From positions 31,731 to 95,730 of the forward strand of contig JAJZJZ010000002.1 of assembly GCA_021809755.1 (NCBI GenBank): DNA of 64,000 nt, read 5' to 3'. Made by a program: the position numbers and the translations under genes. This document shows positions 62,952 through 64,000 of the stretch, piece after piece. Position 1 is the first letter of the stretch. The number at the start of each line of letters is the position of its first letter. The DNA is from Thermoplasmata archaeon. GTDB lineage: Archaea > Thermoplasmatota > Thermoplasmata > Thermoplasmatales > Thermoplasmataceae. The notes beneath the pieces were generated by a model. The model saw nothing but the letters and a program-made list of their open reading frames with translations. It had not been told where the DNA came from and made no database searches.

Positions 62952-64000
62952 TGAAAAGAATAAAAGAATATTTGAATAGAGAATCGATCCGCGGAAAGAT
63001 GAGTTCGATCATTGAATCTGCAAGAGCCAATAAGAAGAAGACCTTTGCGATCATTGCAGCGGTTGTAATGATTATATCGGGTTCAGCCTACATAATTAAT
63101 TTCCTAAACCATAACAATAATTCAGTTTCCATCAATCTGGATGTTTCTCTTACAGGTTCAATACCGAATATGTCTGCAGGAACGGATATTAAGGTAGGAG
63201 GAATAAATTCATTTGCCCTAGGCACAACTTCTCCTTCGTCCTATGTGAACAATTTCATACTCACTCCATCAAACGCAACATTTCTAATCACTGCTGTAAA
63301 TTCTTCATTATCAACTTTTAATACTCAATATGTTGCTAATAATGCAACCACCAATTCAACACTTCTCTCAATGATAAGTCAGCAGCAGAGCTTTATGCCA
63401 ATAAACGACAGATCGATGGATATTGTGTTTGATCATTCACTGAATAATTCATGGGATTATTCAATTCCTTTTACCGATCTTTACAATAATCTGTCACAGG
63501 GATGGAGAGAAATGCACTTTGATGCAATTGCATCTCTCTCCATATATGGCCTATACAATTTTGTTTTTAATAACCATGTTTATGCATACTACTATTACAA
63601 TGCAATAGACTATAACCCATATTCAAGAACGAATACATTGTCAATAGAACCAAAATTCAATCTGTCAAAACCCTTCATGGTCAAATCCCTTCAATCGCCT
63701 GGAATAAGTAAAATCCATCCCGGAAGGATCATAGGTTCTGGAGGAGGTAGCAGTTGCAGATCATATTCAACTGTAATGACCGTATATGCAAATACAATGA
63801 CAGTACCATTTCCACTTGCAATCCTAAGTGGCGATGTTTCTAGCATCCCCGCAATGAGTGATACCAGCACTTCTATCCTGCAATCCCTGTCATATCAGGG
63901 AGTCTCAACAATACCATTTTCAGATCAATACACAACCAGTGACAACCCAACATGGTCTTCCAACCATGTGAATGTAACAAATTCTTCAGGGAGCACTACC
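62952..64000 (+). CDS. Large membrane-anchored surface protein, 3' end outside window (missed by the ORF track)
   Basis: From ATG 62952 the frame stays open to the last base (about 349 codons). The start is basic (MKRIKEYLNRESIRGKMSSI), then one membrane helix (KKTFAIIAAVVMIISGSAYII), then an extracytoplasmic region rich in Asn, Ser, Thr and Tyr with many N-x-S/T sequons (NNS, NMS, NAT, NSS, NLS, NVT). Large proteins of this kind are common on the surface of wall-less Thermoplasmatales and are probably glycosylated. A segment GSGGGSSCRSYSTVMTV holds the only Cys I noted. Confidence 0.82.

Overview
The window reads as a stretch of a low-GC archaeal chromosome, most likely from the Thermoplasmatales (Ferroplasma/Cuniculiplasma-like). 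Archaeal markers are a glycerol-1-phosphate dehydrogenase (EgsA), a UPF0179 protein, archaeal-type uS12 and uS7 with TTG starts, TATA boxes about 25 bases before leaderless starts, GGTGA-type ribosome sites, and large Asn/Ser/Thr-rich surface proteins. The order-level placement is inference from gene style; no 16S rRNA gene is present.

Layout. 1-5.3 kb: the 3' part of cas1, cas2, a leader and a 30-repeat CRISPR array whose leader-proximal spacer is split by an intact IS21-family element. 5.3-9.5 kb: a transposase relic, hutI, a prepilin/preflagellin peptidase, an MBL-fold hydrolase, a SHOCT membrane protein and a membrane-anchored winged-helix regulator. 9.7-11.1 kb: an AbiE-type toxin-antitoxin pair. 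11.4-13.6 kb: a copper-type P-type ATPase with a 46-residue YHS protein missed by the ORF track. 13.6-14.8 kb: a gene-poor, GC-rich segment I could not explain. 14.9-20.1 kb: a sulfur locus (DsrE, TusA, SQR-like flavoprotein and DUF1641 on the minus strand; HxlR regulator, MFS carrier and TauE-type exporter on the plus strand). 20.3-26.1 kb: surface and membrane proteins, including a penicillin-acylase-family Ntn hydrolase. 26.1-32.2 kb: transposon debris around a SNF2 ATPase/SWIM zinc-finger pair. 32.2-38.7 kb: a degenerate M48-like membrane protein, an ABC exporter whose permease appears to start at AUA, IS605 and IS21 relics, and an ammonium transporter. 38.7-43.4 kb: a toxin-antitoxin cluster (two AbiE-type loci in opposite orientations, a retropepsin-like module, HicBA). 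43.5-51.8 kb: housekeeping genes (AhpD-like protein, tRNA-Val, isoaspartyl peptidase/asparaginase, egsA, UPF0179, YchF-type GTPase, two paralogous zinc-ribbon membrane proteins, rpsL-rpsG). 52-56.7 kb: a small coiled-coil gene, tandem SHOCT paralogs, a GH31 alpha-glucosidase, a CopD-like membrane protein and a PadR regulator. 56.9-59.7 kb: an AbiEi antitoxin pseudogene split by a second IS21 element, itself dead because a stop codon replaces the catalytic Glu. 60-64 kb: a DUF6232-like protein, a Gly/Ala-rich membrane protein, an RDD-SpoIIM fusion, a small unknown gene and the start of a large anchored surface protein that runs off the window.

The recurrent theme is IS21-family traffic through defence loci: one copy sits in a CRISPR spacer, another in an antitoxin gene, and further remnants lie at about 5.2, 26.6 and 35.9 kb. 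The functionally coherent groups are the sulfur locus, the copper pair, the SNF2-SWIM pair, the ABC exporter and the toxin-antitoxin cluster.
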